Position numbers and translations under genes: made by a program. A stretch of DNA of 64,000 nucleotides, from assembly GCA_947179155.2 (NCBI GenBank), contig OX359264.1:61715202-61779201 (forward strand), in the 5' to 3' direction. Shown here in pieces: positions 1-13,025 of the stretch. The notes under the pieces are model-generated. The model did no database searches. It was not told the DNA's origin and saw only the letters and a program-made list of their open reading frames with translations. Numbering within the stretch: the first letter of the stretch is position 1; each line of letters starts with the position of its first letter. This stretch comes from Hedera helix. Lineage: Eukaryota > Streptophyta > Magnoliopsida > Apiales > Araliaceae.

Positions 1-770
1 TCTCTATGCTGATCATTAACTCTTGGCTGCAATGTTTCATCTGTTTGCTCCACCCTTTGAGCCCTATCCACAACATCTGAATACAAACTGAATTTATGAG
101 AGCTAAGTTGTTGACGAATTTTGAGTCTCAAACCTCTTAGGAACATCCGACTCATTCGTGCTTCGTCATCCACTAGATGGGTGGCAAAACGAGATAACTC
201 GGCGAACTTAGCTTCATATTGGGAGACTGTCATGTTTCCCTGCTCCAGCTTAATAAATTCCACCTCTTTCATATGGCGGATGCTTTCTGGAAAATACTTC
301 TCGTTAAACAGTTCTTCGAATTCTGTCCAAGACATTTCGAGTGCTGAAGGTTGGATACGTTTAACCGCTTCCCACTAATGGTCCGCCTCACCTCGTAACA
401 TAAAAGTGGCAAATGACACCTTTTGATCATCAGCGCATTGTAAGACATCAAGTATTTTTGTCGTCTGCTTCAGCCATGCCTCCGCTTTGAGTGGGTCAGG
501 CTTCCCGTGGAATTCAGGTGGTCCCAATTCTTTAAATTGCTTGACAGTGACCATCCTCAAATTACCAGCGTTTCTACCGTTATTATTGACTGGATTTCCT
601 CTTGCTTGATTCTGTATGAACTGCATGAAATTCCTAAAGAATCCATCGTTCATCGCGTTATCAGGAACATTATTTCCTGAGTTGGCAGGAGGATTGTTTG
701 GGGCCTCCTGATTCTCGGCTACATTTGCTTCGGGTATTCCATAGTTAACCTCTTGATTTCCAGATGCCAT
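1..770 (-). pseudogene. Broken gag of element A (5' part only)
   Basis: This is the start of a gag polyprotein nearly identical to the gag of element B, beginning at the ATG at 768-770 with MASGNQEVNY and running off the left edge. A stop codon (CTA on the plus strand, 375-377) lies where B has tryptophan in the gag core (DHWWEAV in B), so translation would end after 131 residues. Beyond the stop the same frame continues in recognisable gag sequence to position 1. The change is TGG to TAG on the coding strand, as expected from deamination of a methylated cytosine on the other strand. Upstream, 771-955 is a leader resembling that of B. Confidence 0.93.
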
Positions 771-955
771 ACTTAACTGTGGTCACAAAATAATTGTTAG
801 TTCAAACAAACTGACTCATCACTTCATGTCTCTATATTCAAATCAACTCATTAGATAATAAAATCTAATTTATGTGGGACATACTAGTGACTGATTATAT
901 TCGTCTCTCCCCTCCTAGTTCTACCCCAGATCTCCATTAAAGACCATATCCCTAA

Positions 956-967
956 GCTCTGATGCCA
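956..967 (-). other. Primer binding site of element A (initiator tRNA-Met type)
   Basis: On the minus strand the site reads TGGCATCAGAGC, two bases inside the 5' LTR end at 970. It differs at one position from the usual plant initiator tRNA-Met site TGGTATCAGAGC, which element C carries exactly. Element B has the same variant. Confidence 0.88.
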
Positions 968-969
968 AC

Positions 970-1158
970 TGTGACGCCCCCAAATCTAGGCCCACACAGC
1001 CCAAACTTGAGTCGTCAAAAGACTACAACAAAATTATTACAACAAAGCACAACGTACAACAATACAGTGTATAATAATACACAACTAAGTCTTCACTATT
1101 ATTGCCACACTATTTTACAACACGTGAAGACTACGACAGCTATTCCTCAGACTCTCAC
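970..1158 (-). repeat. Element A 5' LTR, fragment 1 (inner, U5 end)
   Basis: The segment begins TGTGACGCCCCC on the plus strand, which is the inner LTR end ...GGGGGCGTCACA on the coding strand. It matches the first 190 bases or so of both B LTRs and stops at CTCAC, where element C starts. The LTR resumes at 26204-26209. Confidence 0.93.
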
Positions 1159-2369
1159 TGTGACACCCCCAAATTCAGGTACCAATACCTCGGATTTGGT
1201 GCTCACGATCAAATACATACATCACCTTTTAAACAACATATATTACTAAATGCGGAATACATAAACATAAGTTGTTCATTACAAAAGGCTTACTACGGTC
1301 CCAAGGTCTCAACCTTAATAAAATTTCATCATGACGATCCTATTAATATAAACAGGGTTCCATGATTTACAAAACAGGAATAGAAATATTTAAACTATTC
1401 TTAAAGCTTGCCCTTGCCTTTGTCCTTCTTGGAGTGCTCGGGCCTAACTGCAATTAGTTCATGATATATATAGCAAGAGTGAGCAACTAATATGCTCAGC
1501 AAATTTAAAATAATACGGACATATCATGAATAACTGCGAATAAAGTGAAAGCTCAACAATTTATAGAAGTTAATGAAACGACTGATAAGATAATCAAAAT
1601 TCAAACGAAGGAATGAAAGATGATTATTTACTGCTGAGTGGTCCAACCGACCCTGAACGTTTCCAAGGAAACAACCTTCCGATTATCCTTTTATAAATCA
1701 GACTGTACTCGAGGGGATCAGCCTCTTGTACAACATGTATATGCATAATATTAAACTCTGACCATGTCGAACTATGACACTTATAATTCCCCATTTAGGG
1801 TTTGTTCTCTCAGTGCAAGACTTCCACACCACTCAACTGGTTTGGAATAGCTTTTAAAAATATTTACTTTATATGTCCAGCCGAAACAAATGGCGTAGAC
1901 CCATTTGTTGAACAGTTCATGAAATAAAGAACTTTAAATAATTTACTTGTTCAATGATAGAACATATTTTTCAAATGCATCAACGTGCGAATATCAATAC
2001 TGGCATTTACATGGAATAATTAACGATAAATTAAACCATTTGACATGCTCAAAAATAATAGTTCGAGTTTGAGTTAGGAAACTTGCCTCAGTTGTTGACT
2101 ACAGCTCACACAACTTAAATTACAGCCTTTGATATACCTAGTATTAAATAGGTTTATCTTTCAATTAGTATAGCACATAGAGATTCATATATTACTATCA
2201 TACATACAGCTACTAAAGCACATAATCCTCTATTTAACAACACGTAGCTTTCACGACAATATTATCACACTTGGATAACATTTTAGTTACCTAATAATAT
2301 TATTAATATCAAGTTCATTTACAAATGTTATTAATAACTCAATAACATCTTAATTGAATACCTACTATT

Positions 2370-2710
2370 ATTATTAATCATTTAATAATAATTTAGCGAG
2401 TTACTGTTATTATTAATTATTTAATAATAATTTAATTACTTAACATTATTATTAATCGTTTAATAATAATTTAATGAGTTACTATTATTATTAATCATTT
2501 ATTAATAATTTAATGAGGTACTATTATTATTAATCATTTAATAACAATTTAATTACATACTATTATTATTACTCATTTAAATAATAATTTAATCATTTAC
2601 TATTATTATTAATCATTTAATAATAATTTAATCATTTAATATTATTATTAATCTTTAATAATAATTTAATCTTTTAATATTATTATTAATCATTTAATAA
2701 TAACTTAATC
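2370..2710. repeat. AT-only tandem array inside the element C LTR
   Basis: About nine imperfect units of 35-40 bp, each combining ATTATTATTAATCATTTAAT with AATAATTTAAT, so each unit is nearly self-complementary. The same array lies in the other LTR at about 23517-23857. It contributes no ORF. Confidence 0.8.
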
Positions 2711-4130
2711 ATTTACAATTATTTTAACTAATATTATTATTTAATAATATTTTAAATTACTTAGTAATATTAACAACTTAAACAATTTAAAGGTAAATTG
2801 TTTAATTATTTTATTAATTTCTTTACTCCTTTCCTTTATTTATTATTTAGTCATTTAAATAATAAATAACTAATTTAATTCCTTTTTATTTAATTTATTT
2901 ATTATTTAATACTAGTTAAATAACAAATAATTACCTTTATGTATTATTTAATAAAATTAACTCATACATCCTTAATTATGCTATTATCTTTATTTCTCTT
3001 AAATCAAGTGTATTTATCAAAAATACCTACTTGACTTATTATTTTTATATCTCTTGGATATCTGTAGTATATTTTATTTTATACACAAAATAATTTTCTT
3101 TTAATTTTTCAACCTTATTTACTATTTTTAAATGGTCCGTTTCTGTCCAAAATGGCATCATTTATTAAAACTTTAATTTTCATCAGAAACTTCTGAAATT
3201 TCTACAGTACCTTCCTGCTATCAGATAACACTTCTAGTAAAAATTTCATAATTTTCTGAGTTATACTTTTCAAGATATTTCAGTATTATGCTTTTAAAAC
3301 TTGGAAAATCGTTGGGTCATAACTCCCTCATACGACGTCGGATGGAGCTCATTTTTGGACAGTAGCTGCTATATGCCATATAATATCATCTGTAAAATGG
3401 ACGGAATTTTTAGAGCAAGAAAAGTTGCCAAAACAGCCCTCACAAGATCCTGGCAGTAGGCTTTTTCAGATTTTTCCGGCAGGAACTGTTTTGCTAGGAA
3501 AATCACCATAAATAGCTCGTTTAATATTTTTCAGTCGTACCACTTGGAAAATCTTCCTATCTTATAGTACTATCACCCAAAGTTGACGGATCATGAATAC
3601 GACTTACGGAACGTGAACAGTAAATCCGGCAACCCGCTGCTCAGTTTAGGGTTTTTCCGGCGAAAATCGCTTTCATGTTTTGTTAAACTTTTCCACATAA
3701 ATGAATTCCAAAACTCATGTTAAACCCATTAAACTCTAGATACATTAGTCTAGCATGGTTTTAAGCATCAAGAGCTTTAAAAATAGTTTTCTACCATCAA
3801 AACACATTTTTGACCAATAAAATCACTTAAAACATACATAGAACATATATTAAAATGGAAAGCTAGGTTTGAAAACTTTTAAACCTCTTGGTAGCTCTTT
3901 TTCTTCTTGCTAGGAATGGGATGAGACTTGGATGATCTATCTTGGTATGGTTGATGATCTTGCTTCTTGCTTGATCTTGATTTTTCTAGGGTTTCTCTTC
4001 CTTTTTTCTTACTTTCTCTCTATTTTTGCTCTCAACTTTTCTTTTCTCTCTAACTCTTTTGCTCTCTAGCAACTTGGTAGATGAAAAATAAGATGATGGA
4101 TGATAGGAGAGAGTGAGTGTATTAGTTGTT

Positions 4131-4161
4131 GTGTATACTTACAAATTATGTAAGTATACAC
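4131..4161. other. Perfect hairpin in the element C LTR
   Basis: Twelve-base arms (GTGTATACTTAC and its exact complement) flank a 7-base AT loop. The copy in the 5' LTR is at 25278-25308 and is unchanged. Function unknown. It lies about 200 bases downstream, on the coding strand, of the best TATA-like run, so it could be in the transcribed leader. Confidence 0.75.
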
Positions 4162-5056
4162 ATCATTCACATCAACCAAGCATAGGCCTACTAGCTTGTA
4201 TTAATGCTTTGTTCTTCCCAACACCTTGAGCTCCTAAATGGACAACCAAATCAGCCCCTAAAGTCATTCATGTTGCCGCAACTTTGGGGGTAAAAGGGTC
4301 CAAGAATTGGTTTGTTTCCCTTTTTAATTTAATGTCCAAAATGAGTTAGTAAAATATATATATAGATACATATATATATAATCACCAACACACATCTACA
4401 TTGCTATGTTTGGACCTTAATTTAATTAATTTCATTGGGCCTATGTCACATTTCATTTGGGCTCAATTTTAATTAAATACTTGGGCCTTGCATTAATTAA
4501 TCAAATGGTTAGGTAATTAGCTTTATCGGATTATTAATTAAATCACATGGTGCTTAATTAAATTCATCCTTAATAAACACATAATCCAATTAGACTTGTT
4601 AGGCAATTAATTTAATTGGACTATTGATTAGGGTGTTAATTTAATTCTCACATTAATTTATATTAGACTTCTATTTAAATTAACACCAATATTAGCTCTA
4701 ATATTAATTATGTCATATATTAGGCTTTAAACATACCCTACAATCCATATCATCCCAAAACTAGGGGTTGGATTTTAATTAGAGTTTATAACTCAATTAG
4801 GTTAACCCAAATTTTAATGATTAACCGAATCGACTAGATTAGGGTTTCTAACTTATCGTTTCTTGATATTAATATTTGTAGGTTAGTTCATTTGGTTTAA
4901 ATAAGATCACTGTGCGAACTTCCCTTTTAATTAAATCCTCATACACATAGATATGATTATTCATGAAGGCACAACAAAATAAAAATTAAATTCATTTCAT
5001 TGATAAATATTAATCAAATATATTTGAAATGCGTTGCAATATTCGCGGTCATTACA

Positions 5057-5070
5057 TTCTCCCTCCCTTA
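5057..5070 (-). other. Polypurine tract of element C
   Basis: On the minus strand the sequence TAAGGGAGGGAGAA directly abuts the 3' LTR start TGTAATGACC. This is the expected position and composition for the plus-strand primer. The pol stop lies 35 bases upstream. Confidence 0.9.
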
Positions 5071-5104
5071 TAAGAATTCCGTCCCCGGAATTACAAACAT
5101 AAGG

Positions 5105-8100
5105 TTACTCAAAAAGATTAGGATAACTGTTCCTCATCTTTTCTTCTAGCTCCCACGTAGCCTCCTCGGCGTTGTGGTTCCGCCATAACACTTTGACAGA
5201 ATGAATGATCTTATTTCTTAAGGTCTGCTCCTTCCTATCTAATATCTGAATGGGAATTTCTTCATATGATAAGTCCTTCTCAACTTGAATCGGCTCGTAT
5301 GAGATGACATGCTTGTAGTCCGGTTTATATGGCCGCAACACTGACACGTGAAACACATTATGAATATGCTCCAGTTCAGGAGGTAAAACTACCTCGTATG
5401 CCACCTCACCAACTCGCTTCAAAATTTCAAATGGTCCGATAAATCTAGGGCTCAATTTTCCATTCTTCCCGAACCTGATTTTCCCTTTCCATGGAGATAC
5501 CTTCAGAAAAACAAAACTTCCAACCTCGAAGTCTCTCTTCTGACGATGTAAATCCGCGTACTTCTTTTGCCGATCCTGAGCCGCAACTAGACGAGCTCTT
5601 ATCACCCTGATCACATCTACGGTTTGTTGTACCAGTTCGGGTCCCAACAGTCTCCGTTCACCAACTTCATCCCAGCACAGGGGCGTTCTACACTTTCTCC
5701 CATACAGTGCTTCGTAAGGCGGCATGCCAATACTTGCATGATAACTGTTGTTGTATGAAAACTCCACTAATGGTAGCTGATCATCCCAACTACCTTTAAA
5801 GTCCATCACACATGCTCTCAGCATATCCTCCAGCGTCTGAATTGTCCGCTCGCTCTGCCCATCCGTTTGGGGATGATACGCGGTACTCAACCTTAATTGC
5901 GTCCCCATCCTTTCCTGTAGGCTCCTCCAGAAATTTGACGTAAAGCGCGGATCTCTATCAGATACTATAGATACCGGCACTCCATGTCGCGACACAATTT
6001 CTTTAACATATAACTTTGCCAGTTGCCCCAAGTTATACCTGATTTTGATCGGTAGAAAATGTGCAGACTTGGTCAAACGATCCACGATCACCCAGATCGC
6101 ATCGTACCCCTTTTGAGTTGCTGGAAGTCCTACCACAAAATCCATTGTGATATGCTCCCATTTCCACTCCGGAATCTCCAACGGTTGCAATAGTCCACCC
6201 AATTTCTGATGTTCTGCTTTAACCCTCTGGCAAGTTAAACATCGGCTGACACACTCTGCCGCTTCCCTCTTCATGTTAGGCCACCACAAATGCTGTCGTA
6301 GATCTTGATACATCTTGGTACTACCCGGATGTATTGAGTATCTTGTGCTGTGGGCCTCCTGTAGAATTTCTTCTCTCAATTCTGGAATAAACGGTACCCA
6401 GACTCTTCCTTCGAATCGAATTAACCCTGTGCCATCCACTGAGTACTTTAATTCCTCACCTTCGGATAACCGCTTCTTAATGTCAATGCATTCCTCATCA
6501 CCCTCTTGAGCCTCTTTTATCTTGTCCAATAAAGCTGGGCTCGCCTCTATTGCAAACAGTTTCTCGTCTGCTTCCTTAGGATACTTGAGTTCTAACTCCA
6601 ATCTTTCCATATCCTTGATTAATTCCTCCTGCGTTGTTAACATCAACAACTTATTGCTACCCTTTCTACTCAGAGCATCAGCTACAACATTGGCTTTGCC
6701 GGGATGGTACAAAATCTCACAATCGTAGTCCTTGATCAATTCCAACCATCGCCTCTGCCTCATATTCAGCTCTCTTTGAGTGAAGATATACTTCAGACTT
6801 TTGTGGTCTGTGTATATCTCGCACTTCTCTCCATACAGATAGTGCCTCCAGATCTTCAGAGCAAACACTACTGCTGCCAGTTCTAAATCATGAGTCGGAT
6901 ATCCCTTCTCATAATCCTTTAACTGGCGTGATGCGTACGCGATGACCTTGCCATGCTGCATCAGTACACAACCAAGACCCTTGAGTGACGCATCACTATA
7001 AACCACGAATACCCCTGAATCATCAGGTAATGATAACACAGGTGCTTCACTAAGCCTCTTTTTTAATTCTCTGAAGCTTTCTTCACACTTCTCCGTCCAT
7101 ACAAACTTTACTGTCTTCCTTGTCAGATTGGTCAATGGCGATGCTAGCTTTGAAAAGTCCTTGATGAATCTCCGATAGTATCCTGCTAATCCCAAGAAAC
7201 TTCTGATATCTGTTGGAGTCTTCGGTTGCTCCTAGTTTATAACTGACTCCACCTTTGCAGGATCTACTGAAACACCCTCCTTGTCGATGACGTGTCCCAA
7301 AAATTGTACCCTTTGCAACCAAAACTCGCACTTGGAGAACTTGGCATATAGTTGTTCCCTCCTCAATGTCTCCAGTACTATCCTCAAATGTTCTGTGTGT
7401 TCTTCCTCCGTCTTTGAATACACCAGTATATCATCGATAAACACAACAACAAACTTATCCAAGTATTGCTTGAATACTCTATTCATCATGTCCATAAATG
7501 CTGCTGGCGCGTTCGTCAGTCCAAAAGACATCACCAGAAACTCAAAGTGACCGTATCGAGTCCTGAAGGCTGTATTTGGTACGTCTCCCGATCTCACCTT
7601 CAGCTGATGATACCCGGTCCTCAAGTCAATTTTCGAAAAGTACTTAGCCCCCTTAAGCTGATCAAATAGATCATCGATCCTGGGCAACAGGTACTTATTC
7701 TTAATTGTGACCTTGTTTAACTCCCTATAGTCGACACAAAGCCTCAACGATCCATCTTTCTTTCACAAACAGCACTGGCGCTCCCCACGGAGATACACTC
7801 GGCTGAATGTACTTCTTCTCTAACAACTCTTTCAACTGTATCATTAATTCCTTCAACTCTACCGGAGCCATCCTATATGGTGCTTTCGATATTGGTGCGG
7901 TCCCCGGTGCTAAATCGATTACAAACTCCACCTCTCTGTCCGGTGGTAAACCTGGCAACTCATCCGGGAAAACGTCTGAGAATTCCCTTACCACAGGTAT
8001 CTGTCTCATTTCTCCCCCTACTCTCTGAGTATCAACTACATGGGCTAGATAACCTATGCAACCCTTCCTAAGCAACCTCCTTGCTTGCATCATCGTCAAA

Positions 8101-9635
8101 CAACAAGATTGTCCTGGCGATTTACTCCCAAAGAATACAACCTTAGACTTATTCGGAGTTTTCAGGTGTATACTTTTCTTTTGGCAGTCAATCACAGCTC
8201 CGTGTTTAAACAGCCAATCCATTCCTAAAATCACGTCAAACTCTCCTAGACGTATCGGAATTAAATTCACACTCATTTTATGTCCCCGTATCTCGGCATA
8301 ACAATTCTTATATATGAAATCTACAGGGATCACTTCCTTATTTGCTACCTCTACATTCATTGGGTTCTCTAATCTTTCACGAGGAAATTTTAATTGGTTA
8401 GCAAATTCATCGGATACAAAAGAACAGGTAGCACCCGAATCAAATAATACATATGCATTAATATTATTGATCAGAATAATACCTGCCACCACTTCCTTAG
8501 ACTCCATGGCATCCTGGACGGTCATGTTGAAAGTGCGCACCACCGGCCTGTTCTGCTGTGACGACCCTCCACTAGTTGGCTTGCTTTGGTTTCCCTGATT
8601 AGCGCTACCAGAATCACTCTTCCTTTTCGGGCAGTCCTTCTTTTGATGGTCAGCTGCACCACAATAGAAACAGTCCCCTCTTTTCACCTGTGGGCATTGT
8701 GGAGCAAAGTGCCCCGGCTGTCCACAGTTGAAGCATACTCCCTTACCACGCATACACTCCCCCGAGTGATTCTTCCCACACTTATTGCACTTGTTGCCTT
8801 GCTTAGCCTCACTTGATGGCTTTCTTGAGCTTTGATTGTCATTCCATTTCCGTTTGTGAGGATTGCTCCCTCCACTGCTAATCCCTTCTTTGGGTCCTTT
8901 GTGGCCTTCCTTCTTATGATCTTGTTGATACTTGGTTACCGCTTCATTTCCTCCCTCAGCAATTAGCGCTTTCTCTAGCAACGCCGAGAATGTGTTGATT
9001 TGTAGCACAGCTACCTTTCCATAAACCCAAGGCTTCAGTCCTTGTTCAAACCTCCGAGCTCTTCTGACTTCCGTGTCTACCTGTTTCGGTGCAAATCTGG
9101 CCAGTTCGTTGAATCTTGTAGCATAGTCAGCAACTGTCATGCTCCCTTGTTTCAGTTCCAGGAATTTCACTTCCATCCTTGCTTGCATGCTCTCTGGGAA
9201 ATAGTTCTCGAAGAACAGCTCTTTGAAACGTACCCACGTAATTACTCCTGCTCCGACTCTGTTCTTGTTTGCCTTCCACCAATAATTCGCTTCACCCTTC
9301 AGCATGAAGGTGGCGAATGACGTTTGTTGTTCATCGGCCACCCTTGCGACCTCGAACACTTTTTCCATCTCTTCTACCCATGTCTGGGCTTCAATGGGGT
9401 CAGTAGTCCCGCGAAACTCCGGCGGTCCTATTAATTTGAAATCCTTGAAATTAGCCAAGTGAGCCCCTGGCTGTTCTACTACTGGCGGTACTACTGGTGG
9501 TACCACAGGTGGCGGCCTATTCTGCATATACCCTGCAATCATGGCTGCAAACGCCTGCATGGGGTCTGCTGGACCTCCGTCATTATTAACGGATTCCTCT
9601 ACATGTGGAACTCTGGTTCTCCTTCTAGGTGGCAT
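5105..9635 (-). pseudogene. Broken gag-pol of element C
   Basis: The likely start is the ATG at 9633-9635 (MPPRRRTRV). An upstream in-frame ATG at 9692 adds 19 unremarkable residues. Frame one (to 7725) holds the gag core, three zinc knuckles (the first irregular, CNKCGKNHSGEC, then two regular CCHC), a retropepsin motif FDSGAT (DSG rather than DTG) and the start of reverse transcriptase. A one-base insertion in an A-rich run near 7756-7765 shifts the frame. The next part (7747 to 7232) has the RT core with FIDD. A TGG-to-TAG stop at 7232-7234 then breaks it. The last part (down to 5105) holds the RT end, RNase H (YSDAS, TDHKSLKY), integrase (zinc motif, D, D, E) and a chromodomain-like tail ending YPNLFE. 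The family is clear and the protein cannot be made as one chain. Confidence 0.94.
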
Positions 9636-9820
9636 TGTCTGATAAAAACAAAACCTTATATTATAATTTTGTGTCTTTACATTCCATGCCACATTTTATT
9701 TATGCATGCATTTAACAGGTAAAACACAGCTCAATCAAAATCCCAAACATGTATCAATAACTGCATTTATATTCATATACCACTGTTTTAAATACATCAA
9801 GTAACAACCTGTGGCATACT

Positions 9821-12800
9821 TGTGACGCCCCCAAATCTAGGCCCACACAGCCCAAACTTGAGTCGTCAAAAGACTACAACAAAATTATTACAATGAAATA
9901 CAATGTACAACAATACAGTGGATAATACAACACAACTAAGTCTTCATTATTATTGTCACACTATTTTATAACACGTGAAGACTATGATAGCTATCCCCGC
10001 ACTCTCACTCCATTCCCCGGCTAGACCCCGTTACGTTCTCATCTCCTGTTGAAAAACAATGGAACGAAAAGAAAGGGTGAGCTCAAATAGCCCAGTAAGA
10101 AATATCATGACTAAGATAATGACGAATAATTTATCATTAGCCTTCAACAGTTGAGTTCTTGATAGAATACAATAGACTACAAGGTTTATATCAAAAACTG
10201 CAGTTAAATTCTTAAACAACGTTCAGATCAATAATAGCAGCGGAATGAGCAATCTATTAGAAGAATAATGCAGACTATAATGTCCACTCGCTTCTCTTTT
10301 TAGTAAAAATATCATCAACTTTTATCATCTGAAATACCATTAGTCAAGATAATACAACTTCACAGTTCCTGGTCATAATCATGCAGATCAACAGTTCGTC
10401 TTTGCACTACGGGCCAAAGACATTCAATATAACACCAACGGTCATGATTATACCAGATTCAGCCTTTGGTCATAATCATACCAACCAACAGTTCATCTTT
10501 GCACTACGGGCCAAAGAGAACATTCACCACGTGTCATAAAAGACACCGAACAGATGTATCGCCTTTAACCTAGTATATCGCCTTTAACCTATCATCTGTT
10601 CAACAATTATATCACATCTGTGCCCCCGGCCACAGATATTCACAACAGCTTGATTCTTGATGATTAATACAAATAACAGTGATACAAATGATGAACAGAA
10701 GAACAGGATAAACAATAAGTATCGGAAGTTTACTTTGTGCAGATTCAAATAATGTCCAAATTGCCAACATGATGTGGAGTGAAATTTAAAAATGATATTC
10801 AAGATCCACAGTTCAGAATAACGATTACAGTTCAATAGAAATGTTCAGAAAATAGGAAGGTTCAGTTGAACTAATGAAATTCAACTATTATGGAACATAT
10901 AATATTTTCAGGAATTATAGAAGCAATAGTTTCATAATAAGTTTCAATTTAGGTGTATGGAAGAAAATAATATCCCTTACCGTAGCAGGTTTGATTAACA
11001 AAAGGTGAAGGGAATTAATATCCCTTACCATAGTAAGTTTGAATAATGGAAGATGAAAAAGATGGTATCCCTTATGAGTATAAAGGAAAATGATATCACT
11101 TACGAATATGGAATAAAAGTGTCATGTGATAATTCGTGTAGACAAATTATTTCCACACGAGACAAATAAAAAGGGTTATTCACCAACAGGCGATAATCCG
11201 CACCGTAAGGTTATTCCCATCAATTTGAATACGAATAGTTATTCACCAAACAGGCGTAATCCGCACCGTAAGGTTATTCCCACAATTTAATAGAATTTGA
11301 ACACGAAGAGTTATTCACCAAACAGGCGATAATCCGCACCGTAAGGTTATTCTCAAAGATTAATAAGGAATGAATACAAAAGGTTATTCACCAACAGGCG
11401 GTAAACCGCGCCGTAAGGTTATTCCCACAATTTAATACATGGAAATAAATGGCACAAGAAAGAAACGATATTATTTTCGAGAATCAAAGAATGATAATTC
11501 CTTCAAGTAAGAAAGAAAATAATATTCATTTATGATGATGAAAAGAGTGATACCCCTTACCGTAGTAAGTTAGAATATGAAATAAGATGATATTCCTTAC
11601 CTTAACACGTGACTGGATATTGATTTAAATGAGATTGATCAACCTATATATTTTTAATATAATTAGTAATTACCACATATAAATTTCAAAGTATATGATA
11701 ACTCGTATATTATGAACTATCAAAATTATATATATTTAACATAATTTTTGTAGTATAATATAACAACTTTAAAATAGTTTTTAAAATAATATTCCAAAAT
11801 AAATCTTCCAAAGAAAGCTTTTAAAAATGAATCTTCTCAAAGAAGAGTCTTCTAAAGGAAGATTTGTGAATACCGTGAAAAATAGGAATTTATGAAATTA
11901 CTACTCTTTAATAAAACACTTACTTGAAAAATTCCTGCACTCCTTTTGGCTTTCAAACTCTCAAAATAACCTTACTATTCTCAGAGAAAACTCATAAAAT
12001 TCTTATAGAAAAATTTTATGTTTTAGGTGTGATTTTTCTATTCAGCTGAGCAAGCTATTTATAGGAGAAAATAAGTTACTATGCGTGGTAGGTGAACAGA
12101 AAAAAATTCAGCAGAGGCTGCTGCGCAGCCTCCACCAACTCTTCAGCAAATTCTCACATTTCTCACATTTCATGTGGGCCCCACAATGGGTCCCACATGT
12201 TTCTTACTATTCACGTACTATTCACGTCACTATTCACGTCACTATTCACGTTACTATTTCAAATAGTAAAATTAATTATTTTATTTTTTATTTGTTTATT
12301 TATTTATTCTTCCTGTGAGTCCAACATATAAAATAATGTTACCACAATAATGTAAGAAACACGTTACATATTTTTATTAATTTAATAATATAAATTATAG
12401 TGTATTTGCTACTGTGACAATTATTAGATTCAATAATTTTAAACTACAGTGCACCAACAATTATTGACTCGATGATATGAAATACAGTGTAATGACAATT
12501 ATTGAATCAATAATGCAAAATACTGTGTAGCAACAATAATTGAATTGATAATATAAAATATTATGCAGTGACAATTATTGATGAAATGATGCGTAACAAT
12601 TACGGTGTCAATTATCAGACCAATAATATGAGACACTGTGCAATACCGTGTGCTACTGTAGAGTACCGTGTGCTACAGAAAATACCATAAATTACCGTAT
12701 GCTACTATTCTTTTATCACCGGTATTTTAACAGTTAACACCGTTGACTATTTTTATTTAAAAAGGTTACTTCTGTCGTTTTCTATATCCGACAAATATTC

Positions 12801-13025
12801 CGTTGTGGGGTCCACAAATAATTTGTTATTTCGGCGCCGTCGTACGGCCCGAATATTCCCCGACAAAACGAATATTCCCTGACAAAAAGAATATTGTCCG
12901 ACAAAATAAAATTTGCACATAACATCCTTAACTTTCAATTTTGTCAATTTAACCATTTACTGCTTCAGGAAAAATATATATGAAGAAAAATTAAATTTTG
13001 TATTTCATAAATTCGGGGTCTTACA
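9821..13025 (-). repeat. Element B 3' LTR (3205 bp)
   Basis: Begins TGTGACGCCCCC and ends GGGGTCTTACA on the plus strand. It contains the same blocks as the 5' LTR: leader repeats at about 11174-11430, a TATA box CTATAAATAG (minus) at 12055-12064, four CACGT units at 12212-12251 (the 5' LTR has three), and HD-Zip-type sites from 12458. Small ORFs inside it recur unchanged in the other LTR and are not genes. Confidence 0.95.

Larger units (their letters stand above)
1159..5056 (-). repeat. Element C 3' LTR (3898 bp)
   Basis: The LTR is bounded by TGTGACACCCCC at the low end and ATTACA at the high end. It is very AT-rich, with a tandem AT array at about 2370-2710 and a perfect hairpin at 4131-4161. 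A TATA-like run near 4354-4382 could be its promoter, but this is only a low-complexity match. It has the same length as the partner LTR at 22306-26203. Confidence 0.95.

Noticed and set aside
10031..10835. Small ORFs inside the LTRs (also 18063-18251, 18616-18867, 26788-27027)
   Set aside because: They are the same non-coding LTR sequence repeated, with no recognisable domain and no conserved start across copies.
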